Positions 27,809 through 37,750 are shown, counted from the stretch's first letter. The stretch: DNA of 64,000 bases from Clostridiales bacterium (GCA_015055615.1 SVHT01000001.1:186001-250000), one strand, 5' to 3'. Numbers and translations: made by a program. Notes: generated by a model not told the origin, from the sequence alone.

Positions 27809-28294
27809 CTACCTATCTACTGTTTTCGCTTTCTTTTTACGGAAAGGTTTGATTATTTTTCTAATAATGCCGACGATTTTATTTTTTATACGCACAAAAA
27901 AGCGACGTGTTTTATAAGATTTTAAACGCTTGTTTACGTATTTGAGGTATTTTTCGTCCGTGCATAAAATATGCTTATCCTTGCGAAAAAACTCCGTCAA
28001 AACACCAATTACGGTGTCTTCGGGCACGTTTTCGTTGGCGTAACAGTTATCCCCACGGATAATATACCCACCGTCCGTCAAGGAAAGCACGCGATGTAAA
28101 ACGTAATCGTCCCCGCGCTTGTAAAGCGCTACGTCCAAAGGCTGTAAGCGAGCTGTTTTTGGGCGCACGACAATGGTATCACGTCTATTTTTGAGCATAG
28201 GCAACATGCTGATACCCACGGTCGGACCGACGTACACGCCTTTTTCACGCAAAACGTCCTCTATTTTTAGTTTTTGCGTTTCTTGCGGTTGCAT
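27809..28294 (-). CDS. S24/S26-type serine peptidase (signal-peptidase-like)
   Basis: 161 aa. GISMLPML carries the Ser nucleophile, and YVLHRVLSL the His typical of SipW/archaeal-type signal peptidases that use Ser-His in place of Ser-Lys; IIRGDNCY completes the fold. There is no N-terminal membrane anchor, but a very basic C-terminal tail (RIKNKIVGIIRKIIKPFRKKKAK) could bind the membrane. Start overlaps the region just after the PqqD gene stop, with no room for a separate promoter. A role in cutting the leader of a ribosomal peptide is inferred from neighbours. Confidence 0.8.
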   Translation of the reverse strand: MQPQETQKLKIEDVLREKGVYVGPTVGISMLPMLKNRRDTIVVRPKTARLQPLDVALYKRGDDYVLHRVLSLTDGGYIIRGDNCYANENVPEDTVIGVLTEFFRKDKHILCTDEKYLKYVNKRLKSYKTRRFFVRIKNKIVGIIRKIIKPFRKKKAKTVDR

Positions 28295-28295
28295 A

Positions 28296-28559
28296 TTATT
28301 CGATAAAGCCGTTGCGTTGTAAAACGTCCAAAAAACGCTTTACGTCCGTTTCTGCAACGTCCTTTTCCACGTTATATTCCCCGCAAAGCGCGTCAACGCC
28401 CTCTTCAAGCGTGTGCGATTGCGAGAAGAAATTCCACAAAAACGCACCCGTTTTATTCATATTAATCATACCATGGAACTCTTTGCTGCGCTCCCCAACG
28501 GGCACGACAACGTGTTCGCCGCCAACTTGTCTAATTACAAATCCGTCTTTAATTTTCAT
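28296..28559 (-). CDS. PqqD-like peptide chaperone
   Basis: 87 aa, the size of a stand-alone PqqD/RRE domain that binds leader peptides of ribosomally made peptides and presents them to modifying enzymes. The beta start GFVIRQVGGEHVVVPVG and the NMNKTGAFLWNFF helix are characteristic of the PqqD family in Bacillota. Sits between the HPr-kinase-like gene and the peptidase gene in one unit. Family assignment is good; the client peptide is not visible here. Confidence 0.8.
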   Translation of the reverse strand: MKIKDGFVIRQVGGEHVVVPVGERSKEFHGMINMNKTGAFLWNFFSQSHTLEEGVDALCGEYNVEKDVAETDVKRFLDVLQRNGFIE

Positions 28560-28579
28560 AATTTTTCCCTAATTCCTTA

Positions 28580-29302
28580 TTAGAGCTTATTTTCAAAATA
28601 ATTTTTGCCCGTCAAGACTGCAAATGAAGTTTCTACCGCTTGCTCGGAAATATCGCATTTTAAAAGATATGCGGGCGTTTTGGCAATCAAACCGTCCAGC
28701 ATTTCCAAGGTTTTTGCAGCATCTTGCGCCACCGTCGGCATCAAAACCTGCCGAAAAAGCCGTAAAGAAGTCTCTGCGGGTGTCAATTTAACGATAGAAT
28801 TTTCCTTCGCTTGTTCTATAAAGCAAAGTCCGCGCAAGGGCGCAGAGCAATTATCGCCCCAACGTTCTTTGCCCTGCCAGGGGGTTCCGTATGCAATAAA
28901 GCGGTCCGATTTTTCTTCTAAAATCGGCTTATCACCGTTGACCACCCTGCATTTTTTCAAGTTTTGCAACCAAAGCCGTATATGCGTCGATTTACCGGCA
29001 CCGCTACGCCCTAAAAAGGCGTACGCCGCGCCGTCAAACTCCAAAATTGCGGCGTGTAACAGCATACGATTGCGCGAGGGCAACTGCAAGCAAATATCAC
29101 GGTACAAGCAAATATTTTCGACGTAACCGTCCGAAAAACCAACAGAAACCGCCTTTTCTTTCGCAAATTCTTCCGCCGTTACGCACGCCGTTAAATCCAC
29201 GGGCGAAGTCTGATCCGCAGAAAGGTATTCCCGACAGAATTTCGTCGTGTATTCATATTGATTTTCTATTTTGACACGCAAATTCGCTATATCGTAAACC
29301 AT
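28580..29302 (-). CDS. HPr-kinase-like P-loop protein
   Basis: 240 aa. C-terminal half resembles the HPr Ser kinase / PEP carboxykinase-like fold: P-loop GRSGAGKST near residue 98, then NGDKP and YGTPWQGKE, in the arrangement seen in small HprK-like proteins next to PqqD and in lasso-peptide tailoring kinases. The N-terminal 85 residues form an unassigned domain. It lacks the N-terminal regulatory domain of true HPr kinase/phosphorylase. First gene of the cassette with pqqD, peptidase and ABC exporter. Likely phosphorylates a peptide or small molecule; the target is unknown. Confidence 0.75.
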   Translation of the reverse strand: MVYDIANLRVKIENQYEYTTKFCREYLSADQTSPVDLTACVTAEEFAKEKAVSVGFSDGYVENICLYRDICLQLPSRNRMLLHAAILEFDGAAYAFLGRSGAGKSTHIRLWLQNLKKCRVVNGDKPILEEKSDRFIAYGTPWQGKERWGDNCSAPLRGLCFIEQAKENSIVKLTPAETSLRLFRQVLMPTVAQDAAKTLEMLDGLIAKTPAYLLKCDISEQAVETSFAVLTGKNYFENKL

Positions 29303-29340
29303 GCCTTTCCGCTTCCTAAAACCACCTTATTTTCTTGTGT

Positions 29341-29862
29341 TTATGCTTTTATGGGCTGTGGATATTCCACACCGAAGGTTTCCGCCGTAACCAATTTCAT
29401 CTTTTGCTCTACCATCGGTTTGTCATACCAATCCGTTTTGACGTTTGCAATTTCGTCCACCGTATCCATGCCCTCGATGACCTTACCAAACGCCGCGTAT
29501 TGCCCGTCTAAATAATCGGCGTCATCGTGCATTACGAAGAACTGCGAACCCGCCGAATCGGGATGTTGTGCGCGCGCCATAGATAAAACGCCACGTACGT
29601 GCGCGATATCGTTCTGCTTAAAGCCGTTGGAGGAAAATTCCCCTTTGATATGATAACCAGGTCCGCCCGTACCTTTGCCGTCGGGATCGCCACCCTGAAT
29701 CATAAAGCCAGCAATAACGCGGTGAAAAATAACTCCGTTATAAAACCCTTTGTTGACAAGGGAAAGGAAGTTATGCACCGTATTAGGCGCTTTTTCGGGA
29801 TAAAGCTCCGCCTTGAACGTCTTTCCGTTCTCCATTTCGAACGTTACGATAGGATTACTCAT
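29341..29862 (-). CDS. ppiB: Peptidyl-prolyl cis-trans isomerase, cyclophilin type
   Basis: Cytoplasmic foldase, 173 aa from ATG 29862, which has AAGGAG upstream. Family blocks VIFHRVIAGFMIQGGDPDG, GVLSMARAQHPDSAGSQFFVMH and YAAFGKVIEGMDTVD are intact, with the catalytic Arg in FHRV and the QFF motif. Follows the dCMP deaminase gene by 13 bp and precedes the peptide cassette by about 40 bp, so all may share a transcript. Confidence 0.95.
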   Translation of the reverse strand: MSNPIVTFEMENGKTFKAELYPEKAPNTVHNFLSLVNKGFYNGVIFHRVIAGFMIQGGDPDGKGTGGPGYHIKGEFSSNGFKQNDIAHVRGVLSMARAQHPDSAGSQFFVMHDDADYLDGQYAAFGKVIEGMDTVDEIANVKTDWYDKPMVEQKMKLVTAETFGVEYPQPIKA

Positions 29863-29875
29863 AATTCTCTCCTTT

Positions 29876-30331
29876 TTAATCTTCAAACTTTTCCACTTTT
29901 ACGTTTGCCTCGTTAAAGAGCTGCAACGAAAAATCGTCGGGATAACCGTTTTTATATACCACACGCGTAATGCCTGCATTGATAATAATTTTTGCGCATA
30001 TTACACAGGGCTGATGCGTACAATACAAGGTCGCGCCCGTGATATTAATACCAAAACGCGCCGCCTGAATTACGGCGTTTTGTTCTGCGTGAACGGCAAA
30101 ACAAAGCTCGTGCTGCGTACCGCTGGGAATATTGAGTTTTCTACGCAAACATTCCCCTTTTTCCTCGCAGCTCTTTATGCCTGCGGGCGCGCCGTTATAC
30201 CCCGTCGTCATCACGCGTTTGTCCTTTACGATTACCGCGCCGACGTGACGGTTTTCCTGATAACAGCTCGACCAAGTCGCAACCGTTTCGGTAAGAGCCA
30301 TAAAACGTTTGTCCCATTTGTCCATCGCCAT
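29876..30331 (-). CDS. dCMP deaminase (ComEB family)
   Basis: Zinc enzyme making dUMP from dCMP for thymidylate synthesis. 151 aa. Catalytic VHAEQNAVIQAA supplies the zinc His and proton-shuttle Glu; CTHQPCVICAK supplies the two zinc Cys. An additional Cys-rich insertion (SCEEKGECLRRK) with the family's extra zinc site is present. AGGAG lies about 10 bases before the ATG. A TATAAT is found upstream on the minus strand. Confidence 0.93.
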   Translation of the reverse strand: MAMDKWDKRFMALTETVATWSSCYQENRHVGAVIVKDKRVMTTGYNGAPAGIKSCEEKGECLRRKLNIPSGTQHELCFAVHAEQNAVIQAARFGINITGATLYCTHQPCVICAKIIINAGITRVVYKNGYPDDFSLQLFNEANVKVEKFED

Positions 30332-30504
30332 AAAAACAATTCTCCTTATAACACCATTATTTCAATATACATTATACCACCTTTTTTAAGGAAATGCAAT
30401 GCATATAAAAGGATTTTTGACGATTGCGGAGCATTTTCTTGCCTTTTTCTTAAAAAAGATAAGATTTTTATCCTAAAAATTCCATTTTTCTTGGTTTTTT
30501 CTGT

Positions 30505-30532
30505 TTGATTTCTTCGTCAAATAGGTTATAAT
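30505..30532 (+). promoter_or_regulatory. groESL promoter
   Basis: TTGATT (30505-30510), 16-bp spacer, TATAAT (30527-30532). No CIRCE element (TTAGCACTC-N9-GAGTGCTAA) is visible around it. Confidence 0.6.
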
Positions 30533-30551
30533 ATATTCGTATAAAATAAAC

Positions 30552-30565
30552 GGCGGAATACCGCC
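30552..30565 (+). other. 5' leader hairpin of groESL
   Basis: GGCGG-AATA-CCGCC, a small GC-only stem 11 bases before the GGAGG ribosome binding site of groES. Possible mRNA stabiliser or thermosensitive element. Confidence 0.45.
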
Positions 30566-30586
30566 AAAGATTTCGGAGGAATTATT

Positions 30587-30874
30587 ATGAATATCAAACC
30601 TTTATTCGACAAAGTTGTCGTTGAAAGCGTTAGCGTGGAAGAAAAGACCAAGAGCGGTTTCTATCTCCCCTCGTCCGCGCAGGAAAAGCCTCAGACCTGC
30701 TTGGTTGTGGCTGTCGGCCCTGGCGGTATCATCGACGGTAAAGAAATCGTTATGCAAGTTAAAGTTGGCGACAAAGTGCTCTGCTCCAACTACGCAGGCT
30801 CGAATTTTAAGGTAGACGGCAAGGAATTTACCATTTTGAAACAGAGTGATATTCTCGCTGTCGTTGAAGACTAA
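30587..30874 (+). CDS. groES: Co-chaperonin GroES
   Basis: 95-aa lid of the GroEL chamber. N-terminal KPLFDKVVVESV, the mobile loop around residues 18-32 (EKTKSGFYLPSSAQEKPQ) and the C-terminal CSNYAGSNFKVDGKEFTILKQSDILAVVE are typical. GGAGGA lies upstream of the ATG. First gene of the groESL operon; groEL begins 33 bp later with its own AAGGAG. Confidence 0.98.
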   Translation: MNIKPLFDKVVVESVSVEEKTKSGFYLPSSAQEKPQTCLVVAVGPGGIIDGKEIVMQVKVGDKVLCSNYAGSNFKVDGKEFTILKQSDILAVVED

Positions 30875-30895
30875 AAATAGATTGAAAGGTTTTAA

Positions 30896-32536
<1,641 letters not shown>

Positions 32537-32552
32537 TAATTCCGATAATAAA

Positions 32553-32588
32553 AAAAAAGAGCGACTGCAAAACGCAGCCGTTCTTTTT
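32553..32588. terminator. Bidirectional terminator between groEL and spo0A
   Basis: A stem built from CTGC/GCAG with flanking GCG/CGT and AAAAAGA/TCTTTTT around an AAAAC loop. Confidence 0.8.
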
Positions 32589-33350
32589 TTACATCATATT
32601 CTCTAAAATGAGCTTGTCCGCAACGAGCGCGATAAACTCGCTATTCGTTGGTTTTTCCGTTCCAAGATAGATACGCGAACCAAAAATAGCGCTGATTGCG
32701 TCAATGCGACCTCTGTTCCACGCAACCTCGATTGCGTGACGAATCGCACGTTCCACTTTGCTCGGCGAAGTTGCAAACTTTTTGGCATTCGACGGATACA
32801 ATTCCTTGGTAACGCTGTTAATTATGTACGGTTTTTCAATGGTCATTTTAATACCTTCGCGCAAATATCCATACCCCTTAATATGCGGCGGAATCCCAAT
32901 CGATATAAAAATCTCGCTAATTTTTTCCTCAATGGAAATCGTGTGTTTCCTTGTTATCGACGTGGGGTGATCGTCGTTCGTCTTTTCCCTTAATACTTCC
33001 CGCAAGCGTTCTATCGCCGTATCCACCGAAAAAGGCTTAACAATATAATAAAGCGCCCCTTCCGCCATCGCCCTTTCTGCCAAATCATCGTTTGCTATCC
33101 CAATAACCACAATCTTTACGTCCGCCCAGCTCTTTCTAATGGCGCGCATTACACCAAAGCCATCCGTCCCACGCAAAAATATATCCGTTATGACTACGTT
33201 GGGGTTTAACTGTAAAATATGTTTTATCCCCTCGTCGCCGTCCTCGCCGGCATACAAAACTTGAAAATCCTTGCTCCCGTCCAACGCCTCTTTCAACTGC
33301 GATAAAATAGCGCTGTTCGATTCTAATAAAATTACCGAATTCGTTTTCAT
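32589..33350 (-). CDS. spo0A: Sporulation master regulator Spo0A, atypical receiver
   Basis: Response regulator that commits the cell to sporulation. 253 aa from ATG 33350 with AAGGAGG; an upstream in-frame start is dismissed. The C-terminal DNA-binding domain is strongly conserved (GIPPHIKGYGYLREGI; SKVERAIRHAIEVAWNRG; KPTNSEFIALVADKL). The receiver keeps the phospho-acceptor Asp56 and Lys105, but the acidic pair equivalent to Asp10-Asp11 is Glu10-Ser11 and the switch Thr84 is Gly84. Phosphorylation chemistry may therefore differ. A 0A-type box upstream suggests autoregulation. Confidence 0.95.
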   Translation of the reverse strand: MKTNSVILLESNSAILSQLKEALDGSKDFQVLYAGEDGDEGIKHILQLNPNVVITDIFLRGTDGFGVMRAIRKSWADVKIVVIGIANDDLAERAMAEGALYYIVKPFSVDTAIERLREVLREKTNDDHPTSITRKHTISIEEKISEIFISIGIPPHIKGYGYLREGIKMTIEKPYIINSVTKELYPSNAKKFATSPSKVERAIRHAIEVAWNRGRIDAISAIFGSRIYLGTEKPTNSEFIALVADKLILENMM

Positions 33351-33407
33351 TTTCGGTCCTCCTTGATTTATTATCTCACGCAACGTGCTACGTTTTTGAG
33401 TATCTCC

Positions 33408-33436
33408 ATTATACTACATAATTTCCGATTTGTAAA
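33408..33436 (-). promoter_or_regulatory. spo0A promoter
   Basis: Minus strand TTTACA (33431-33436), 17-bp spacer, TATAAT (33408-33413). Confidence 0.65.
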
Positions 33437-33496
33437 CAGATTATTGTAAAATAACGGAGATTATTGAAAAATATTTAATAAAAACTTTGTCTTTTT

Positions 33497-33505
33497 TTGT
33501 CGAAA
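33497..33505 (+). promoter_or_regulatory. Spo0A box upstream of spo0A
   Basis: TTGTCGAAA, exact 0A-box core, about 60 bp upstream of the spo0A -35; a second, weaker GGTCGAAA lies at 33518-33525. Confidence 0.45.
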
Positions 33506-33547
33506 CGTTCAATAGTCGGTCGAAAAAGGGCAAAAATACAATAAAAA

Positions 33548-33580
33548 TAACGGCAAAGTCCTATTTGGAAAATGCCGTTA
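33548..33580 (-). terminator. Terminator of the ABC-F gene
   Basis: TAACGGCA and TGCCGTTA stem with a T run on the minus-strand exit side. Confidence 0.75.
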
Positions 33581-33607
33581 CTGTATTTATGTTGTATGTT
33601 TTGTCGT

Positions 33608-35185
33608 TTACGCGTGCGTTTCGTCGATATATTCGTCGTACGTAACGTTTCTATCGTACGTCTTCTTATCGTTGATTTCAATAATGCGGTTTGCGACGGT
33701 GTTCATCAATTCTTGGTCGTGCGACGTAAGAAGCATACACCCTTTATAATGACTCAAACCGTTGTTAAGAGCAGTGATCGATTCCAAATCAAGGTGGTTA
33801 GTCGGTTCGTCAAAAATCAGGAAATTGCTCCCTTCGAGCATCATTTTTGCAAGCATACAGCGAACTTTTTCTCCACCAGAGAGTACCTTTGCTTGTTTGA
33901 GAGCCTCTTCGCCAGAGAAGAGCATTCTGCCAAGCCAACCGCGAAGATATTCTTCGTAATGATCGTTAGAATATTGCGAAAGCCACTCAACGAGGTTCAA
34001 ATCACAGCCCAAGAAATATTCGTTATTATTCTGCGGGAAATAGGAAACGGAAATCGTTTTCCCCCAACGAATCGTACCTGCATCGGGCTGTTCTTTGCCC
34101 ATCAAAATATCATAGAGCATCGTAACCGTCGTACTCTTATCCGAAACGATACCGATTTTTTCGTCGTGTTGTACGGTAAAAGACAAATCTTTAAAATATC
34201 CCTCTTTTGTCAACCCTTCCACCATCAAAATATCGTTACCGATATCCTTTTCAAATTTGAAATCGATATAGGGATATTTTCTAAGCGACGGCTTAAAATC
34301 GTTAATCGTAAGCTTTTCAAGCTCTTTCTTTCTGGAAGTAGCTTGACGGGATTTCGACGCATTTGCAGCGAAACGCGCGATAAATTCTTGCAATTCCTTA
34401 GCGCGTTGTTCCGCCTTTTTGTTCTGTTCCTTTTGCTGACGGGCGAGCAGTTGGCTCGTTTGATACCAAAAATCATAGTTACCTACGTACATATTGATTT
34501 TGCCAAAGTCCACGTCGCAGATATTGGTACATACCTTATTAAGAAAGTGACGGTTGTGGGATACGATAATAATGGTATTTTCAAAATCCATCAAATAGTT
34601 TTCAAGCCATCTAACCGTCTTAATGTCCAAGTTGTTGGTAGGCTCGTCCAAAAGCAGAACGTCGGGATCGCCAAAAAGCGCCTGCGCCAACAAAACGCGG
34701 ACCTTTTGTTTTGCGTCCAGCTCACTCATCATCGCATAATGTAATTCTTCGGGAATATCCAGAGCATTCAAAAGCTGCGCCGCTTGGAATTCCGCATCAT
34801 AGCCGTTCATTTCGGCAAATTCACTTTCAAGTTCCGCCGCTCTTACGCCGTCTTCTTCCGAAAAGTCGGGTTTCATATACAGCGCGTCCTTCTCGTCCAT
34901 AATTTCGACAAGGCGCTTATATCCAAGCATAACCGTACGCAAAACGGGCTCGTTGTCGTACATATTTTGGTTCTGCTGTAAAACGGACATACGCTCGTTT
35001 TTATCCATAGAAACCGAGCCTTTTTGCGGTTCAAGTTCCCCCGAAAGGACCTTTAAAAAGGTAGATTTACCCGCGCCGTTTGCGCCGATAATACCATAAC
35101 AATTCCCCTTTGTAAATTTCAAATTAACGTCTTCAAACAGTTTTTTGCTGCCAAATTGCAGGGAAACGCCCGTAACCTGTAACAT
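33608..35185 (-). CDS. ABC-F family ATPase (ribosome-associated type)
   Basis: 525 aa with two ABC domains and no membrane segments, so it acts on ribosomes. Domain 1: Walker A IGANGAGKST, Walker B DVLLLDEPTNNLD, but a degenerate signature (SELDAKQKVRVLLAQALFG). An ARE-type charged linker lies near 240-310. Domain 2: LSGGEKVRCMLAKMML and FLIFDEPTNHLD are intact while its Walker A is eroded (GIVSDKSTTVT). The pattern resembles the YkpA/YbiT-type housekeeping ABC-F group more than antibiotic-resistance members. GAGGTG precedes the ATG. Confidence 0.88.
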   Translation of the reverse strand: MLQVTGVSLQFGSKKLFEDVNLKFTKGNCYGIIGANGAGKSTFLKVLSGELEPQKGSVSMDKNERMSVLQQNQNMYDNEPVLRTVMLGYKRLVEIMDEKDALYMKPDFSEEDGVRAAELESEFAEMNGYDAEFQAAQLLNALDIPEELHYAMMSELDAKQKVRVLLAQALFGDPDVLLLDEPTNNLDIKTVRWLENYLMDFENTIIIVSHNRHFLNKVCTNICDVDFGKINMYVGNYDFWYQTSQLLARQQKEQNKKAEQRAKELQEFIARFAANASKSRQATSRKKELEKLTINDFKPSLRKYPYIDFKFEKDIGNDILMVEGLTKEGYFKDLSFTVQHDEKIGIVSDKSTTVTMLYDILMGKEQPDAGTIRWGKTISVSYFPQNNNEYFLGCDLNLVEWLSQYSNDHYEEYLRGWLGRMLFSGEEALKQAKVLSGGEKVRCMLAKMMLEGSNFLIFDEPTNHLDLESITALNNGLSHYKGCMLLTSHDQELMNTVANRIIEINDKKTYDRNVTYDEYIDETHA

Positions 35186-35271
35186 AAAACACCTCTAAAA
35201 TTTTATTCCGTTGCTTATTATACCATATTAAAACGTTTTAAGCAAACGTTTCCGAGCGAAAAAGCAAAACA

Positions 35272-35304
35272 AAACGCCTAAACCGCTTGAATTTAGACGT
35301 TTTG
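35272..35304 (-). terminator. Terminator after the 706-aa gene
   Basis: AAAACG-C-CTAAA paired with TTTAG-A-CGTTTT, just beyond the stop at 35315 on the minus strand. Confidence 0.6.
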
Positions 35305-35314
35305 GCATTTATTC

Positions 35315-37435
35315 TTATAAATTATCCAAATTGAGTATCTTTTCAATCAAATGTCTATCCGCATAATAATATTGATTGGATGCCTCAAAACCGATACGCG
35401 CGTCTTGGCGCACAAACGCAATCAAACGCTCTGTATCTTCGCGCGCTGTGGTAATAATTTCATGTAATTCTTCTGCGTTTTTATCCCAATCACGCTTTAA
35501 ATACGCATAACGGGTATGCAACCAATCGGAGCGCAAATGGATATACGCCACCTCCGCCATACGAATAAGCTCTTGCGTTTGCTGGGTAGACTGCGCCGTT
35601 TTTAAAAGGTCTATCCCCTCTTGCCAGCCTTTCAACAGTTTTTCAAACAACGAAATATACGTTTCGTAGGGGTAAGGCGCAATCCACGTTTCGTAATCGT
35701 CAAAGGCGTAACAAGTCATTGTCGAGGTATTGTATTCCCTTTCCTTACTCCAAAGATTGGCAGGGCCGAGCGTTTTGGGGGAATTATACAACGGGTCGAG
35801 CGCAAAGGGATAATTTTCAAAGCCTGCGCATATTTTTTGTACTGCGCGACGAACGACGTCCGCTTTTTCACCGTAATAATCCTTATACCAATCGTCCAAA
35901 GAAATGCCTTGACTGTGCGCAGTAACCAAAGACAAATTGGGCGCAGGATACCCACCAAGCGTCCACGAAAGCATATAATCGTGCACGTCCACCGCTGAAA
36001 GATTGTCCAAATGCCGTTTTACGAGGTCGAAAACGGGCAAATAAGGCACACAAGAGCATTCCCAACTGTTGCAGACCTGCATTTTTGCATAGATTTTATG
36101 ACCATATTCTTTCGCCAAGGCGAAACCGAGTTTTGTAAATTCGCTAGGGCCAGGATTTGATATAGAATAATCGGCAAGACGCACTTGCACGCCCCCCTTT
36201 TCAAATTCCAAATCAAACTCGCTGACAAAAAGCACGCCGATATCCTTGTCAAGGTTCGCAATACCCTTTTTTAAATCCTCTTCGCTAAACCCCATCATTT
36301 TCGACCAAGCCCAAAGATTGGCAATCAACACTGTTTTTGCTCCGCTATCCTTTATCGCTTGCATAAACACGTTGTTTACGTCGGACGCTAATTTATAAGC
36401 GGGAATCTCTTTACAAATAGGGCAAAGCGTTTGCCGTCCGCTATGAATACGCGATTTACAATGGGTAAGATTTTCACTCATCGTAATCGTCAAAATACCG
36501 TCCAATTCGGGCACGTTTTCAAGCAAATCCTTTACGGCGTTATACAAATACTCGCGCGTTTCCTTTTTAGAAAAGCAAAGCGCTGTATCCAATCCCTCGC
36601 TGTCCCCTTTTAAATGGGCGTATTTACCGAAATCCGCCGTTGGCAAACATCTCGGTTCATTGAAATATAAAAACAGCTTTATACCGTATTTATGGCATTT
36701 TGCAAGTATTTTCTTTAACTGCGCGCGCCGTTTTTCATAACCGATTGAAAGCGTAGGTTTAAACGGATAAGGCGAAAGCGAAGAAAGTAACGCATGCATC
36801 CAAAGAGCGTTGATACCTTGCGTGCGGTACGCTGAGAGCAATTCGTCCGATAAATACTCGTCACAATCGACGGAAAAAGCGTCGCCTCCCGGCGTAATAT
36901 AACCGTGCACAAGACGCAATTTATCGCTGTTATTTTCCTTTTGACCGCAAGGGAGAGCGGTATTTGCATAAAAATCAAAGGGCGAAACGTCGGGTGCGAT
37001 AATATACCGCGACACCGTTTTTGCTATGCGCTCCGTTTCCGCTATTTCCGTTTCCGTCAACGGCGAATAGGAAATCTCGGGACACTCTGGTTTGGTCCAA
37101 CCGAGTTTTACAAACAAAAAATCCTCTTCTTTTAATATAAAGTCGAGTTTTTCCTCGCTATATCCAAGCAACGTTGTCAGTTGACGATAATTAAGCAAAT
37201 ACCAATTATGACGAATTAAGGTAAGATACCCCTTTTCTTCCCAATTCTTATCGTATTTTACCTCTTTTAAGCCCAAACGAGCCGCCTCTAACACGACGGT
37301 TTCCTCGTCACAGCCGAGCGTTTTTGCGATTTTATCGTTGGAAACGTAGCCGTAATTTCTAAAAATAACCGTCTGCCAAGCCGTAGGAAACTGTTGTTTA
37401 GGCATTGTTTTCTTTTTAACAATTTTCGGTAGCAT
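35315..37435 (-). CDS. Unrecognised 706-aa protein, possible glycoside-hydrolase-like TIM barrel
   Basis: I cannot assign a function. The N-terminal 100 residues (RNYGYVSNDKIAKTLGCDEE) look like a helical recognition module. From about 200 the pattern of beta-strand and helix (INALWMHALLSS; GIKLFLYFNEPR; LDGILTITMSEN) suggests a TIM barrel of the kind found in glycoside hydrolases; candidate acidic residues are in FNEPR and MSENLTH. A C-x2-C (LCPIC, near 345) and a second Cys pair (CNSWECSC) may bind metal. The C-terminal 200 residues are helical and Trp/Tyr-rich. No signal peptide, so it would be cytoplasmic. Start at 37435 chosen for its AAGGGA; 37405 is possible. Confidence 0.6.
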   Translation of the reverse strand: MLPKIVKKKTMPKQQFPTAWQTVIFRNYGYVSNDKIAKTLGCDEETVVLEAARLGLKEVKYDKNWEEKGYLTLIRHNWYLLNYRQLTTLLGYSEEKLDFILKEEDFLFVKLGWTKPECPEISYSPLTETEIAETERIAKTVSRYIIAPDVSPFDFYANTALPCGQKENNSDKLRLVHGYITPGGDAFSVDCDEYLSDELLSAYRTQGINALWMHALLSSLSPYPFKPTLSIGYEKRRAQLKKILAKCHKYGIKLFLYFNEPRCLPTADFGKYAHLKGDSEGLDTALCFSKKETREYLYNAVKDLLENVPELDGILTITMSENLTHCKSRIHSGRQTLCPICKEIPAYKLASDVNNVFMQAIKDSGAKTVLIANLWAWSKMMGFSEEDLKKGIANLDKDIGVLFVSEFDLEFEKGGVQVRLADYSISNPGPSEFTKLGFALAKEYGHKIYAKMQVCNSWECSCVPYLPVFDLVKRHLDNLSAVDVHDYMLSWTLGGYPAPNLSLVTAHSQGISLDDWYKDYYGEKADVVRRAVQKICAGFENYPFALDPLYNSPKTLGPANLWSKEREYNTSTMTCYAFDDYETWIAPYPYETYISLFEKLLKGWQEGIDLLKTAQSTQQTQELIRMAEVAYIHLRSDWLHTRYAYLKRDWDKNAEELHEIITTAREDTERLIAFVRQDARIGFEASNQYYYADRHLIEKILNLDNL

Positions 37436-37472
37436 AGCACCCTATCCCTTCGTTAAATTTCTTTATTATACG

Positions 37473-37510
37473 AAAAAAGGCCTCCGTCAAAAAAAGCGGA
37501 AACCTTTTTT
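37473..37510 (-). terminator. Terminator of acpP
   Basis: AAAAAAGG and CCTTTTTT with inner CCG/CGG pairing, directly after the acpP stop on the minus strand. Confidence 0.7.
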
Positions 37511-37525
37511 GTTTATTCTCGTTAA

Positions 37526-37750
37526 TTAAACAAGCTTTTCAATAGCCGCAGCAACGTCCGCAACCGTAACCAACGATTCTACTTCTTCATCGGGGATAAT
37601 AATCCCAAGCTCGTCTTCAAGCTGGCTCAAAAGTTCAACGACGTCCAAAGAGTCTGCGCCGAGATCTTCTACAATTTTTGCATCAGGCGTTACTTTTTCC
37701 ACGGGCATATTGAGCGATTCCGCAAGCAAACCTTGAATTTTTTCTAACAT
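37526..37750 (-). CDS. acpP: Acyl carrier protein
   Basis: 74-aa acidic carrier of fatty-acid synthesis intermediates. The phosphopantetheine site is the Ser of LGADSLDVVELL at about residue 35. GGAGGA ribosome binding site. Monocistronic here, not beside fab genes, as in some other Clostridia. Confidence 0.97.
   Translation of the reverse strand: MLEKIQGLLAESLNMPVEKVTPDAKIVEDLGADSLDVVELLSQLEDELGIIIPDEEVESLVTVADVAAAIEKLV

Noticed and set aside
33572-34744. 390-codon open frame antisense to the ABC-F gene
   Set aside because: Shadow of conserved ABC motifs, no start signals.
33608-35185. ABC-F antibiotic resistance determinant
   Set aside because: Degenerate first signature and second Walker A fit the housekeeping YkpA/YbiT-like group, and there is no resistance context or leader peptide.
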